A DNA stretch of 64,000 bases from Perkinsela sp. pyNocScin1 (GCA_964019655.1 CAXHTR010000004.1:992001-1056000); one strand, 5' to 3'; shown: positions 36,648 to 45,337, counted from the stretch's first letter. Notes: generated from the sequence alone by a model not told the origin. Numbers and translations: made by a program.

Positions 36648-37400
36648 ATGCCCCACAACTCGCATTTTCCGTTCATAAGTGCAAACTGGCTTCCTTTGGA
36701 CTTTTCCTTTATACCTTGGTACATCATGCCATGTCAACACGAGTGTGACAAAACAGAAAGCGACTTCTCGCGCGTTGTTCCTATCAACTACAAAGGGCCT
36801 TGTCTGTTCCCGTATCTTAATGGAAATCAGTGCTACTCAAAAAACACCCGTTTAAAGATTCAGGAGACAAATGTTCTCAAGCCAAACAAGCTTTGCTTTG
36901 ATGTGAATGAGAGCAATCCAAATGTACTTGTGTCTAACACAGATGCCGAGATGCTCATTTACATTTACTTCACCAAGATAGTGCGCTTGCGAGGGCTGTG
37001 CCTTGTTTCGCTGGACGAAAGCATCAGAAGAACATACCGTGTCGAGCAGCCCTCGAAAATTAATCTTTATGTGAACCGCGATGATATCTCCTTCGATAGA
37101 TGTGCCACTATTAAGCCAACAGAGAGCATTGATTTGAAGAATATGAGCCCGAACGACACATTCTGCCCTGTAAAGCCAACTCTTTTCTTTCGGACTAGCT
37201 CTCTCACAATTCACATTCCAGGAAACAGGTCGCAGAGCCCAGAGATTAAAACTGCTCTTCAGCATATAGGCTTTTTCGGAGAGGCAAGTGAAATCGAAGT
37301 TTCCAAGCGAGTTGTCACGACTGTGTATGAGACGAAGCCATCCGTTCACGACTATGGTAGCATAGCGGCTGATCTTATCGCAAATCAGTCGCTTTGCTGA
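36648..37400 (+). CDS. PITH-domain protein
   Basis: A 250-aa protein whose body (residues about 50-235) matches the PITH (proteasome-interacting thioredoxin) domain: CFDVNESNPNVLVSNTDAEMLIYIYFTKIVRLRGLCLVS, then INLYVNRDDISFDRC, and a late SSLTIHIPGNRSQSPEIKTALQHIGFFGEA. No thioredoxin domain precedes it, as in stand-alone PITHD1-like proteins, which associate with the proteasome or act in gene regulation. The ATG at 36,726 (MPCQHECD) may be the true start, since the first 26 residues are poorly conserved-looking. Confidence 0.8.
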   Translation: MPHNSHFPFISANWLPLDFSFIPWYIMPCQHECDKTESDFSRVVPINYKGPCLFPYLNGNQCYSKNTRLKIQETNVLKPNKLCFDVNESNPNVLVSNTDAEMLIYIYFTKIVRLRGLCLVSLDESIRRTYRVEQPSKINLYVNRDDISFDRCATIKPTESIDLKNMSPNDTFCPVKPTLFFRTSSLTIHIPGNRSQSPEIKTALQHIGFFGEASEIEVSKRVVTTVYETKPSVHDYGSIAADLIANQSLC

Positions 37401-37456
37401 CAAGGCTCTATTCGTGTAGGAATTGCAACTATACATACTCTTCTATCACGATTCCA

Positions 37457-37483
37457 ATATTTTTTTGACTTTCCTCTCATTAG
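37457..37483 (+). promoter_or_regulatory. Putative trans-splice acceptor in convergent gap
   Basis: A strong pyrimidine run (ttttttgactttcctctcat) ending in TAG on the + strand, with no known + gene downstream; the next gene ends at 37,743 on the other strand. It supports a short + gene in this gap, or it could direct polyadenylation of the PITH gene, since in kinetoplastids downstream acceptor tracts position poly(A) sites. Confidence 0.4.
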
Positions 37484-37526
37484 ATTACGTGGCAATGCAA
37501 AACGACGTGTGAAAACTTTAACAAGG

Positions 37527-37628
37527 ATGGATGCGAGAATAGGGGTTAATCTCACGAAGCTTCCCAACGGCTATCGACTAATGCTCGAATTCTCTGAATG
37601 CAGTGAGACGCATTCGCGCCATTTGTAA
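37527..37628 (+). CDS. Possible 33-aa ORF, unknown
   Basis: Short frame beginning MDARIGVNLTKLPNGYRLML and ending ETHSRHL. It lies 43 nt downstream of the acceptor-like tract. The stop TAA is embedded in gtaagt, so an intron donor cannot be excluded, but I see no convincing downstream exon. Apart from this I see nothing in 37,401-37,742. Confidence 0.2.
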   Translation: MDARIGVNLTKLPNGYRLMLEFSECSETHSRHL

Positions 37629-37742
37629 GTGATTCAGATTATAGGCTGAAAATATGATCTGTCATACACAAAGGTGCGCACACTTCCAGAGATGCCCACG
37701 GGACAAAATGCAAACAAAAACATTTCTTCTGCAAAAGATTTT

Positions 37743-38093
37743 TCAGCCGTTCAGGCTAGGGGCTGGGTTTTTCATGCTATTTTCCATGCCATAGCGGTAG
37801 AGTTTTTTCAGCGTCAGCTCTAAGCACTGAGCGAACTCGGTGTTTTCCTTAAAGCATCTACTTGCCCACTCATTTCCAGCCTCTTTTTGACATGTCGCAG
37901 TGATTGCGTATTCTGATTCGCAAAAATTTTTTGCTATTGCTAACAGGTAAGCTTCTTTTAGCTTTTTACAACGCCTATTTACATCCGAATTAACATTCTC
38001 CTCTAAACAAGACTGCAGCGCATCCCGTTTTTCCGAATGATCATTGAAAAAAGTTTTACACCTCGCGCTAAATTCTTTGGAAAGCCCAGACAT
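37743..38093 (-). CDS. Twin CX9C mitochondrial protein
   Basis: A 116-aa protein with exact CESEYAITATC and CFKENTEFAQC motifs separated by 11 residues, plus three further Cys in the N-terminal half (SARCKTF, LQSCLEE, NRRCKKL). This fits the CHCH class of intermembrane-space proteins such as complex I subunit NDUFA8 or respiratory assembly factors. The N-terminal Cys spacing is irregular, so only the C-terminal coiled-coil-helix hairpin is certain. Import by the Mia40-type relay is expected from the family. Confidence 0.75.
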   Translation of the reverse strand: MSGLSKEFSARCKTFFNDHSEKRDALQSCLEENVNSDVNRRCKKLKEAYLLAIAKNFCESEYAITATCQKEAGNEWASRCFKENTEFAQCLELTLKKLYRYGMENSMKNPAPSLNG

Positions 38094-38186
38094 ATTAATG
38101 GTAAATTTGGTGAATTAGAAAAGCATGCTAGGCACCTGGGCTGTTCGTACCAATGAAGGTAAACTTTATCTAAATAATACTAGATT

Positions 38187-39518
38187 TTAATCGGAATCTG
38201 ATCCGAACTTTGTGGACTGTTTACCACCCATCGGTGCACCCATTTGCGGTCCAGCTCGGCCTCTAAACCCATCTCCCCTTCCGCGGTTAAAAGAGTCGCC
38301 GCGCTGACGAAAGCTGTCTCCTCTTCCGCGTCCGCCTCTGAATGAGCCACCGCGTCCACCCCTGAATTGTGAATCGTCGTGCCCGCCTCGGAACGAGCCA
38401 CCGTGCCCAGCTCGGCCTCTAAACCCATCTCCTCTTCCGCGGTTAAAAGAGTCGCCGCGCTGACGAAAGCTGTCTCCTCTTCCTCGGTTAAACCCGTCGT
38501 TGCGTGAGCGAAAGTCCCCACCACGCCCGCGGAATGAATTTTCACGACCACGGAACCCTCCGTCATTGTGATTTCTGAATCCCTGATTGTGCTCTTCTTC
38601 ATCATGGCGGACTTTCTTTGATGACACTTCGGAATCTCGAGAAAATGGGAATGCTTCGCTACTGCGCTTCCTCAAGTGCTCATCTTGAGCGTCTTCGATA
38701 GTTTTTTTGATCGGAACCGGTGTGTCACTGTCGTCATCGCTATCCATGTCTGATGATGTCTTCTTAATTATGCTCGTTGGCTTGCGAATAGGTGCTTTGA
38801 TATCAGCCTCTGAACTAGATGAGCTATCTGAGCACGATGAAATAGCTGCTTCAGCTTTCTTAGCTGGGGCAGGTGCAGAGACTTTGCTTGGAACATTCTC
38901 TTCGTCTGTATCGCTAATATCGCTCAATGTAGATGCTTTGGGTGATTTTTTCATGATCTTCGCGGGCTTCGCGCTGTCAGATTCAGAAGAGCTGTCCTCA
39001 CTGTCAGCAGGTACCATTTTTGAGAGCTCTTTTGCACCCTGGGTCTTCTTAGAAACGACTGATTTCGCAGGGACGGGCGCATCACTGTCGGATGATGAGT
39101 CACTTGTTGGAGCTTCGATTTTAGATTTCTTAGTATCTACCTTTGGAGCTACAGTAGGTTTAGCTGTTGAAGGCGCATCGCTATCGGACGAAGAATCGCT
39201 CGATGGTGCTTTAGCATCAGCTTTTTTCGGCTGGAGCTTTGGGGTAAGAGTTTGCTTTGTTGCTGGCTTACTGAGATTTGGAGCATCACTATCTGACGTT
39301 ACGTCGTTTGCAGATGCTTTCTTCGGCAGAGTTTTGGTTGCAGTTTCCTTTTTAGCGGCTGGCTTGGCATCTTTCTTCTGAGCCTTTGCATCAAAAAACT
39401 TTTTAGCGTTTGCTTCAGCGTTAGGCGAGCTCTTGAGAATGGCTTCAGATAACCCTGTGAGCTTATTGTCAACGCTGTATTTGAAGAAATAAGCCTCAGC
39501 GAAATCGTTTCGTGGCAT
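38187..39518 (-). CDS. NOPP140/nucleolin-like SD-rich RGG protein
   Basis: A 443-aa low-complexity protein. The N-terminal 40 residues include a LisH-like helix (SVDNKLTGLSEAILKSS). Residues about 40-300 alternate Lys/Ala/Pro-rich segments with acidic Ser clusters (SDSSSDSDAP repeated), which are CK2-type sites as in NOPP140. Residues about 310-440 are RGG/GRG repeats (GDSFRQRGDSFNRGRGDGFRG occurs twice). Such proteins act in nucleolar snoRNP and ribosome assembly. The frame opens from 39,623, but a strong acceptor lies just upstream of the internal ATG at 39,518, so I start there. Confidence 0.8.
   Translation of the reverse strand: MPRNDFAEAYFFKYSVDNKLTGLSEAILKSSPNAEANAKKFFDAKAQKKDAKPAAKKETATKTLPKKASANDVTSDSDAPNLSKPATKQTLTPKLQPKKADAKAPSSDSSSDSDAPSTAKPTVAPKVDTKKSKIEAPTSDSSSDSDAPVPAKSVVSKKTQGAKELSKMVPADSEDSSSESDSAKPAKIMKKSPKASTLSDISDTDEENVPSKVSAPAPAKKAEAAISSCSDSSSSSEADIKAPIRKPTSIIKKTSSDMDSDDDSDTPVPIKKTIEDAQDEHLRKRSSEAFPFSRDSEVSSKKVRHDEEEHNQGFRNHNDGGFRGRENSFRGRGGDFRSRNDGFNRGRGDSFRQRGDSFNRGRGDGFRGRAGHGGSFRGGHDDSQFRGGRGGSFRGGRGRGDSFRQRGDSFNRGRGDGFRGRAGPQMGAPMGGKQSTKFGSDSD
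38252..38493 (-). repeat. Internal tandem duplication in RGG region
   Basis: Two near-identical DNA blocks of about 85 bp (around 38,252-38,338 and 38,409-38,493) lie about 157 bp apart, both encoding FNRGRGDGFRGRAG preceded by GDSFRQRGDS. They differ at only a few bases, so the duplication is recent or kept uniform by conversion. Confidence 0.7.
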
Positions 39519-39532
39519 TTTGATGTAGTAAA

Positions 39533-39560
39533 CTAGGTAACAGAAGAAAAAAGCAATAGT
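39533..39560 (-). promoter_or_regulatory. Trans-splice acceptor of the NOPP140-like gene
   Basis: On the minus strand, cttttttcttctgttacctag is followed 14 nt later by the ATG at 39,518. This decides the start codon of the SD/RGG protein. Confidence 0.65.
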
Positions 39561-39905
39561 GAAAGCAAACTTCTTAGCAATAGGTCTGAATGCAGCGTTT
39601 AGTTTTATGTCATTACGATTCACATTGCATCTGCGCGAGTCAGCTTCTTTCTAAGTTTTTGCATTTCTACAATTTCATCATTGATGTGAAAAAGTTAGAC
39701 TCGCCGTCTACAAAAAAAGATACAATATCATGCTGACTCGGGTTTGCTGGTAAAATTCTTCTCGGAAATATAGCTGCACTTGGACAATTGCAGTTACAAT
39801 CAAAATATGAAATTAATACAGCCCAAAATAATCCGATATTACGGCCTCATTCGGTCACCCATCTTATTTACTTTTGTTCAAGATGTATACCAATTTCGTA
39901 GGTAA

Positions 39906-40961
39906 ATGTGCGACGATTCCGATATGAATGACGGTTGGTCAACATGGCATAATAAACGCAGGAACAGGCGGAAGAAATGCTATGCAGGCACACAAGACAA
40001 TAATTCCAACTTGGATAATCCTGCTAATTTTCTACCCACGCAGTGCCAGGGTTCTGCAGCTCCGAATGATAGAGAAAAATGCCCTGGCTTGAAAAGTGGA
40101 TCTTGGCATTCGCCTCGAAAGACTATCTTACGATTTTTAGCAAGCCCGGACTTTGATCCTATACGAAAGTGCCTTGAAAAAGCGGAACTTGAATGCAAGC
40201 ATTTAATAAATCTATTCGCAGAGCACATGGAAAATCCTGTGGGGAATTTACATTTTAGCCTACATTTTTGTGCATTCGGTCTTGGTGACATGCGCCAAAA
40301 TCGAAACTCTCTCCCACAATTATGTTTCTTTCACACATTAGCAAGAGATTTGTCGGAGAGTATATTTATCGCAGCAAACCCGAAGTTTGAAAAGTCAGCG
40401 AGAGCTTTTAGCAAAGAGAATTATAGCGCTCATATTTACGACCCAATCTACAGCACTTACCAATCTCAAGATGATATTCTTGGCATAAATCTCCTTAAAA
40501 ATCATAATTACTTTACTCAAGGACAGCTTAGCGACATTTTTGAGACTACATGCTTACCCGAAGTTCCAGTATTCGTGCTTTTCTTACCGCACGTACCGAT
40601 TGAGCTTCCCTCTTTACTGCTATTTGACCTGCAAAAGGCACTCAAATGTCGCAAGAATCCTGTTCCCTTACGCTCCTTAGTAATTTTTATCGGAAATCGA
40701 ATTTTTCCCGAGCATGTCCCGCGAATAGAGTCAAAGCTTGCTGAATATGATGTCTCTTTTGATTTGCCATGTGCCTATGGGGCCTTCAACGATATGAAAA
40801 TAACTTGTTTCAAGACAGGGCCGAAAGGACTGCAGCACGTCCGGCCACGGAACATAGACGCTCACCTTGACGAAGAAATGATATTTTGTGACTGCGCCCG
40901 CGTTCTACGCCACATGAACTCGAAACGAACGGAGCTGGTGCATTTAAATCCGTCTATTTAG
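39906..40961 (+). CDS. SRR1-domain protein
   Basis: A 351-aa protein. Residues about 110-270 resemble the SRR1 domain: LHFCAFGLGDMRQNRNSLPQLCFFHTLA, AHIYDPIYSTYQSQDDILG, PVFVLFLPHVPIELPSLLLF and LVIFIGNRIFPEHV. These match the family's YGxGxxxxSxxxQLA, DPxfs, fymPHC and GNS blocks. SRR1-like proteins influence haem regulation and circadian or cell-cycle control in other eukaryotes; the biochemical activity is unsettled. The N-terminus is polar and basic. An acceptor (caatttcgtag) ends 4 nt before the ATG. Confidence 0.65.
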   Translation: MCDDSDMNDGWSTWHNKRRNRRKKCYAGTQDNNSNLDNPANFLPTQCQGSAAPNDREKCPGLKSGSWHSPRKTILRFLASPDFDPIRKCLEKAELECKHLINLFAEHMENPVGNLHFSLHFCAFGLGDMRQNRNSLPQLCFFHTLARDLSESIFIAANPKFEKSARAFSKENYSAHIYDPIYSTYQSQDDILGINLLKNHNYFTQGQLSDIFETTCLPEVPVFVLFLPHVPIELPSLLLFDLQKALKCRKNPVPLRSLVIFIGNRIFPEHVPRIESKLAEYDVSFDLPCAYGAFNDMKITCFKTGPKGLQHVRPRNIDAHLDEEMIFCDCARVLRHMNSKRTELVHLNPSI

Positions 40962-41059
40962 ATTCTTTATTCCTGTATGTGAGAAACTCAAACACATTTA
41001 GCCGGGAAAACTTAAGAGCTTTCCTTTTACTGACGGTCACTTTTGATTTAAAGAAATTG

Positions 41060-41959
41060 ATGAATGTTAAGCGCGTGGCAATCCTCTTGCGACTGAACAC
41101 AGTAACTTCCTACGAATTGGGAAAAATATGGATTGGAAAGAAGTACACAGTGCCTCTCGAACTGAATATGTCACATATGGCGAAAAAGAGGTACTCAGAT
41201 CCGCCGAAATTCCAACCTAGCAACTCATCGAGCATGAAACCTGCTCTTTCTCGGTTGTTCGATAGCTGCACAGGCTACCCCAGGACTTACTTTCGAGATC
41301 GTCACATGCCAAAAAGGCCCATGGATGATAAGATTTTCGCCAACACACGGAAAGTAATTTACTTATCAAAAAAGCTATCATGCCAAGAGGCAAGTGGGAT
41401 AAAGGACCAAGGATCTACAAGGACTTCTGCCCAAGAGCGTGATACTCATCAATTCCATGTCCCACAGCAAAACGTCAGTAAAAGGTTCCATTTTAGACTG
41501 AAAGAGTACTTTTTCGATGATTCGGTCCTATCTTGGAGCCCTGAAATGAACAGCTGGCCACTCAAGAAGGGGCTGATAAACGCGATCATCACGAAGTCAA
41601 AAACCCTTCAATGGACGCTAGTTTCAGCGCACAAATTCAGCCCCGTTCATGATCTCGGGAAGAAGAGTACTTCGTATGGCTCGAAAAGCAAGCAACCTCC
41701 TCTTCGGGCAGCGAATTTGGCGATCATTGAAGGCTTCGATCATCTCAGCTCCGAAATCTTTCTTGGGAATACAATGCTCCTTCGAAAACCAGAAACAGTC
41801 AGACCGTACTTGTTTAATCAATTAGACAGATACACGCAGTATACTCATGCAACATTATCATCAAATGCCATCGATAGTCGTATAACATGCCTTGCTTCAT
41901 TCATAGAGAATATCTTATCGAGCGATGATATCGAAGAACATCTACCCATTTTAATTTAG
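41060..41959 (+). CDS. Basic protein, unknown
   Basis: The frame is open from 40,979 without ATG; the first ATG is 41,060, giving 299 aa. The N-terminal 25 residues (MNVKRVAILLRLNTVTSYELGK) are hydrophobic-basic and could target mitochondria. The rest is basic and Tyr/Phe-rich (SRLFDSCTGYPRTYFRDRHMPKRP; FHFRLKEYFFDDSVLSW; RPYLFNQLDRYTQYT) with no motif I know. Composition would suit a mitochondrial ribosomal or RNA-processing factor, but that is a guess. Confidence 0.55.
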   Translation: MNVKRVAILLRLNTVTSYELGKIWIGKKYTVPLELNMSHMAKKRYSDPPKFQPSNSSSMKPALSRLFDSCTGYPRTYFRDRHMPKRPMDDKIFANTRKVIYLSKKLSCQEASGIKDQGSTRTSAQERDTHQFHVPQQNVSKRFHFRLKEYFFDDSVLSWSPEMNSWPLKKGLINAIITKSKTLQWTLVSAHKFSPVHDLGKKSTSYGSKSKQPPLRAANLAIIEGFDHLSSEIFLGNTMLLRKPETVRPYLFNQLDRYTQYTHATLSSNAIDSRITCLASFIENILSSDDIEEHLPILI

Positions 41960-42031
41960 GCAACTTTCATTCGCCAATTCAAAGAGAGACATCCTATTTT
42001 CTTTTGATTCAAGCATTGTTTCTAATTTGCA

Positions 42032-42862
42032 ATGTCGGAAATCAGCAAGCTATTGCAAGACCGCTACCGGGATTCATGCATGTTTCTTGAATGGACAATT
42101 CATGAATGGCAGGAAGATGACAATGTATCAAAGGCGCTTCTCTGTGATTTATTGCATAAAGAGATTGATTTCTACTTTGGAGAGCTACACCCCTCAATCG
42201 AGCAATATAACAGTGCCTCAAGTAGGCAACTTAAAAGTGCTAAGGAGTTTCATCTTGACCTACAAAGGTTTGAAGAAGACGCTGAAGTGACGAAAAAACT
42301 TGTTTGTCATTGTTTTCGTGTAATATTTCAAGGAGAAAGTGCGAAGCTTGATGTGGACACGGGAACACCAAGCCCGGCCTTGAAAACAGGCTTCTCTACA
42401 ATTACAACGACACATCTTTCGAAATCTGCAAACGAGAGTCTAAGGTTTCAAGAAAATCGAAAAAGCTCCCCGACCAAAAAGGGTGGCAAAGTTGTGCGTA
42501 AATCGAATGCTGAGGTGCAAACCGTAAAAAAGGAGTCGAGCGACGCTAGTCAACAACAATGCGCTGACGACATCTACAACCGAATTATTCCATCGAGCAT
42601 GTGCTCAATTTGCCTTAAGCCTTTGCAAGGAAGTGAAGCGCATACTCCCCTTCCGTGCTTCCATAGGGCACATGCAGAGTGCATTTCATCATCAAAAAGC
42701 AGGACCGATCTACAGATGAAAGAGTGCTGCTGGGTAAGTGCTGAGCTTTTATCCCTGGGTTGCTCCTAAAACTCGCTCTACCAACCAGTCCAACTTTTTG
42801 TGTAGGCATCATGCACACTTCATCGCATACGTACCATTGTGTATGTTTTACTATACAGATGA
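42032..42862 (+). CDS. RING-finger protein with one probable cis-intron
   Basis: Exon 1 (42,032-42,733) encodes an N-terminal helical region, a Ser/Lys-rich linker and the start of a RING: CSIC near residue 192, then LPCFHRAHAEC and KECCW. Read straight on, the frame stops at 42,769 and the last zinc ligands are missing. Removing a 72-nt intron joins TGG to GCA TCA TGC, supplying another Cys, and the frame ends at TGA 42,862, which overlaps the ATG of the TatD gene (ATGA). The final Cys spacing (CWASC) is not the usual CxxC, so the RING would be atypical. A predicted E3 ubiquitin ligase or scaffold; unspliced reading remains possible. Confidence 0.55.
42734..42805 (+). other. Probable spliceosomal intron
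   Basis: 72 nt with donor GTAAGT, branch-like TACCAAC at 42,779-42,785 (one base from TACTAAC), and acceptor tttttgtgtag; the branch A is 21 nt from the AG. It contains an in-frame stop (TAA), so splicing is needed to extend the RING protein. The acceptor could instead be a trans-splice site for the TatD gene. Confidence 0.5.
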
Positions 42863-43965
42863 TCGACATTGGAGCTAACCTGACAGATGAGATATTTTCG
42901 ATAGAAAGCAATGGAATATCTGATATTGACACCCTTATCATTCGATGTGTTGCGCAAGGTGTATCAGGCTTAATACTAACAGGCGGGGATCTACGCTCAA
43001 GTACAGACGCCATTAAGTTTTGCCGTGAATATAACAGTCTTGAGCGGATAAACAAGCATATCTCGATGATTGAAAGCAGCTTTGCTCCGCACATTTCAGC
43101 TGGTCTAAAAGATATTCGGCGAGATTTCAAGTTGCGCGCGACAGTTGGGGTCCACCCGTGCCATGCGCAAGAATTCGAAAACGTCGAAGGTGTAAGCAAC
43201 AAGCTTGCTTCGCTGATCATGGAAAACAAGGACATAGTTGTCGCTGCAGGCGAATGCGGATTGGACTACGACAGAGAAAACTTTTGTCCACGGGATATAC
43301 AGCATAAGCATTTTCCTTGCCAAATCGAAATGGCCAAAGCCTTCGACCTTCCACTTTTTTTTCACAACAGAAACACTAATGGGGACTTCCTTAAAATAGT
43401 GCAGAATCACATCGGTTCAATTACGGGAGTTGTCCACAGCTACACAGGTAGCATGGAAGAAATGGAGGCATTTGTCAAGCTAGGATTCTATATCGGTGTG
43501 AATGGTTGTTCACTGAAAACCGAGGCAAATTGCTCGGTTGTACGCCAAATTCCACTCAATCGCCTGCTAATTGAGACAGATGCCCCTTATTGTGAGATCC
43601 GCTCTTCCCATGCAGGTCATGAGTACTTAAAGGCTGCGCTCAATGAACCTTCTTATCGAAAAGAATTATCTGCGTTTCGAGAAGCAACTGTGGCATGGAA
43701 AAGGCCCAAGTATTTTAACGCGCTAGAAGATTTTTCTTCATATTTCTCTCTCAAAAAAGGAATTAATTGCATGGAAACACCGCCGAAGCCTTATACAATT
43801 CTGCAAACATGCACATTGAAGGGGAGAAATGACCCGTGCAGGTTATCAGAGGTTGCGCTCGCAGTGTACGAAATAAAAAAACAGGCAGACATGCTAGATG
43901 GTCTGACGTTTTCAGCTTTTCTCAAGCTTTTGCGATCAAACACGAAAATGCTTTTCAAGTTCTAG
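42859..43965 (+). CDS. TatD-family metal-dependent nuclease
   Basis: A 368-aa TatD DNase. The start MIDIGANLTD is the canonical N-terminus of eukaryotic TATDN1, which replaces the HxH of bacterial forms. Metal and catalytic residues are seen in GVHPCHAQ, GECGLDYDR, LFFHNR, VVHSYTG and IETDAPYCEI. The C-terminal 90 residues are longer and less conserved than usual. TatD enzymes degrade DNA during cell death and act as 3'-5' exonucleases; in trypanosomatids they are implicated in kinetoplast DNA turnover. The frame extends upstream to 42,760, but family homology and a tract ending tatacag directly before ATG favour this start. Confidence 0.92.
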   Translation: MIDIGANLTDEIFSIESNGISDIDTLIIRCVAQGVSGLILTGGDLRSSTDAIKFCREYNSLERINKHISMIESSFAPHISAGLKDIRRDFKLRATVGVHPCHAQEFENVEGVSNKLASLIMENKDIVVAAGECGLDYDRENFCPRDIQHKHFPCQIEMAKAFDLPLFFHNRNTNGDFLKIVQNHIGSITGVVHSYTGSMEEMEAFVKLGFYIGVNGCSLKTEANCSVVRQIPLNRLLIETDAPYCEIRSSHAGHEYLKAALNEPSYRKELSAFREATVAWKRPKYFNALEDFSSYFSLKKGINCMETPPKPYTILQTCTLKGRNDPCRLSEVALAVYEIKKQADMLDGLTFSAFLKLLRSNTKMLFKF

Positions 43966-44032
43966 CAGCCATACTTTGGACATAGGGAGCTTGCAGTATA
44001 ATCATGTGATTCAGTTTTCTTTTCAAGTATTC

Positions 44033-44359
44033 ATGGGAGTAACTAAAAAGGTGTTGCAGGAAGGATGCGGTCCACAACCACGTAAAGGACAGGAAGTAAC
44101 CGTGCACTGCACTGCGTTTCTCGCATCAACAGAAAAGGAATTTTGGACCACACGATCGAGTGATCCATTCACTTTCCGAGTTGGCATTGGGCAAGTCATT
44201 CGCGGATGGGACGAGGGTGTTCTCGGTATGCAGCTGAATGAGCGCTCAAAACTTTACCTAACGGCAGACGTTGCATATGGTGCTCGTGGGTTTCCAGCAT
44301 GGGGTATCCCGAGCAATGCCGATCTTGTGTTCGAAATTGAGCTTCTCGAGATAGCGTAA
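44033..44359 (+). CDS. FKBP-type peptidyl-prolyl isomerase
   Basis: A 108-aa single-domain FKBP of FKBP12 length. Core motifs are VTVHCTAFL, FTFRVGIGQVIRGWDEGVLGM, LTADVAYGARGFP and ADLVFEIELLEI. Trp of the pocket floor (RGWDEG), Arg42 and Tyr82 equivalents are present, but Tyr26 is Cys and the FD of FDSS is FW, so FK506-type ligand binding is probably altered. A tract ttttcttttcaag ends 5 nt before the ATG and rules against the longer frame from 43,976. Cytosolic proline isomerase by family. Confidence 0.92.
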   Translation: MGVTKKVLQEGCGPQPRKGQEVTVHCTAFLASTEKEFWTTRSSDPFTFRVGIGQVIRGWDEGVLGMQLNERSKLYLTADVAYGARGFPAWGIPSNADLVFEIELLEIA

Positions 44360-44446
44360 TGTGCTATCAAAAGCACACTTAGTAACTATTCTATTTTTAT
44401 GCACCTAACCCGTTCGATTACCTACTATTTCTAGATGTAAACTACT

Positions 44447-45241
44447 ATGCCGAGCTATCCGGATAAAGTCCAAGATACAAGAAATGACCTCTTTAGCGCG
44501 GGTCTTCAAAACGCATCGCTTCGCTATGCTGTGCAGAAACTCAAAGAAGATCCCGAAAATACTGACCTCATGGCGTTCGTAGGACAAACAGCTCTTGAAT
44601 ATGAGCGCACCAAGTGCGAGCATGGTCGTGTGCATTGGATCGATAGGCTTGATGTACTGCATGAGGGAATCGACATAACGTACAAATGTTTACAAAAAGA
44701 CCCCAAAGCTACTCAATGTGAGCGCTTTTTTCTGCTTCTTGCACTGAAAGCGGCAGAGTTGCAATTTAAATCACCAGAACTCAAGCCCCTGGGAATCATG
44801 CATAACTGGAGACGGATCCATGATCGAGCTGTGACATTTTTAGACAAGAAGTTCTACCCAGATGTTGCCATGGGCCTTGGTGCCATGAACAGTCGCTTGG
44901 CCCGCAAGTGGTACACACCATATGGTCTCTTGCAGCGATTCGTGTACGGCATTCCACCTGCTGATGAGCTTCTCCAAGAAGCTATCGATCTACACACAAA
45001 GGCCATGGAGGCTGATCCGACGAATATGGAAAATGTCTGCCGTCTAGCCTCGGCATGCTTGGTAAAGGGCGATGATGCCGCAGCTCGCAAGTGGTTTTTG
45101 AAGGTGCGTGACGGCATGGTGCAGGAAAAGAAAATGGATTTGGCATGGGTGATGGTAGCGAACACTGAGCTTCTTACCCGTTTCCCTGCGAATAAGAAAG
45201 GAATAGAGAAATCACACCCATTTAATCTACCATTCGGATAA
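44447..45241 (+). CDS. TPR protein, RMDN (regulator of microtubule dynamics)-like
   Basis: A 264-aa all-helical protein with TPR-like repeats. NLFSAG-like and TALEYERTK early segments precede GIMHNWRRIHDRAV and LLQEAIDLHTKAMEADPTNMENVCRLASACLVKGD, the last a clear TPR. ARKWFLKVRDG and the end SHPFNLPFG match the RMDN/FAM82 style. RMDN proteins associate with mitochondria, ER contact sites or microtubules; here there is no N-terminal membrane anchor. A start-stop ATG TAA lies between the acceptor (ctatttctag) and the real ATG. Confidence 0.65.
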   Translation: MPSYPDKVQDTRNDLFSAGLQNASLRYAVQKLKEDPENTDLMAFVGQTALEYERTKCEHGRVHWIDRLDVLHEGIDITYKCLQKDPKATQCERFFLLLALKAAELQFKSPELKPLGIMHNWRRIHDRAVTFLDKKFYPDVAMGLGAMNSRLARKWYTPYGLLQRFVYGIPPADELLQEAIDLHTKAMEADPTNMENVCRLASACLVKGDDAAARKWFLKVRDGMVQEKKMDLAWVMVANTELLTRFPANKKGIEKSHPFNLPFG

Positions 45242-45309
45242 TGCATGCTCTAGGCATGACATGCGGGTTGTGTACGTATCCTAACTCTTTTTACTCATGA
45301 ACTAGAGCT

Positions 45310-45337
45310 TACTTTATTTTCTAATTCTTTGAATAGG
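45310..45337 (+). promoter_or_regulatory. Trans-splice acceptor of the eIF3f gene
   Basis: tactttattttctaattctttgaatag ends 5 nt before the ATG at 45,343. It is a textbook pyrimidine tract plus AG for spliced-leader addition. Confidence 0.65.

Noticed and set aside
39519-39623. N-terminal extension of the NOPP140-like protein with a hydrophobic segment resembling a membrane helix
   Set aside because: It has no ATG start and contains the pyrimidine tract and AG of the acceptor, so it is 5' leader, not protein.
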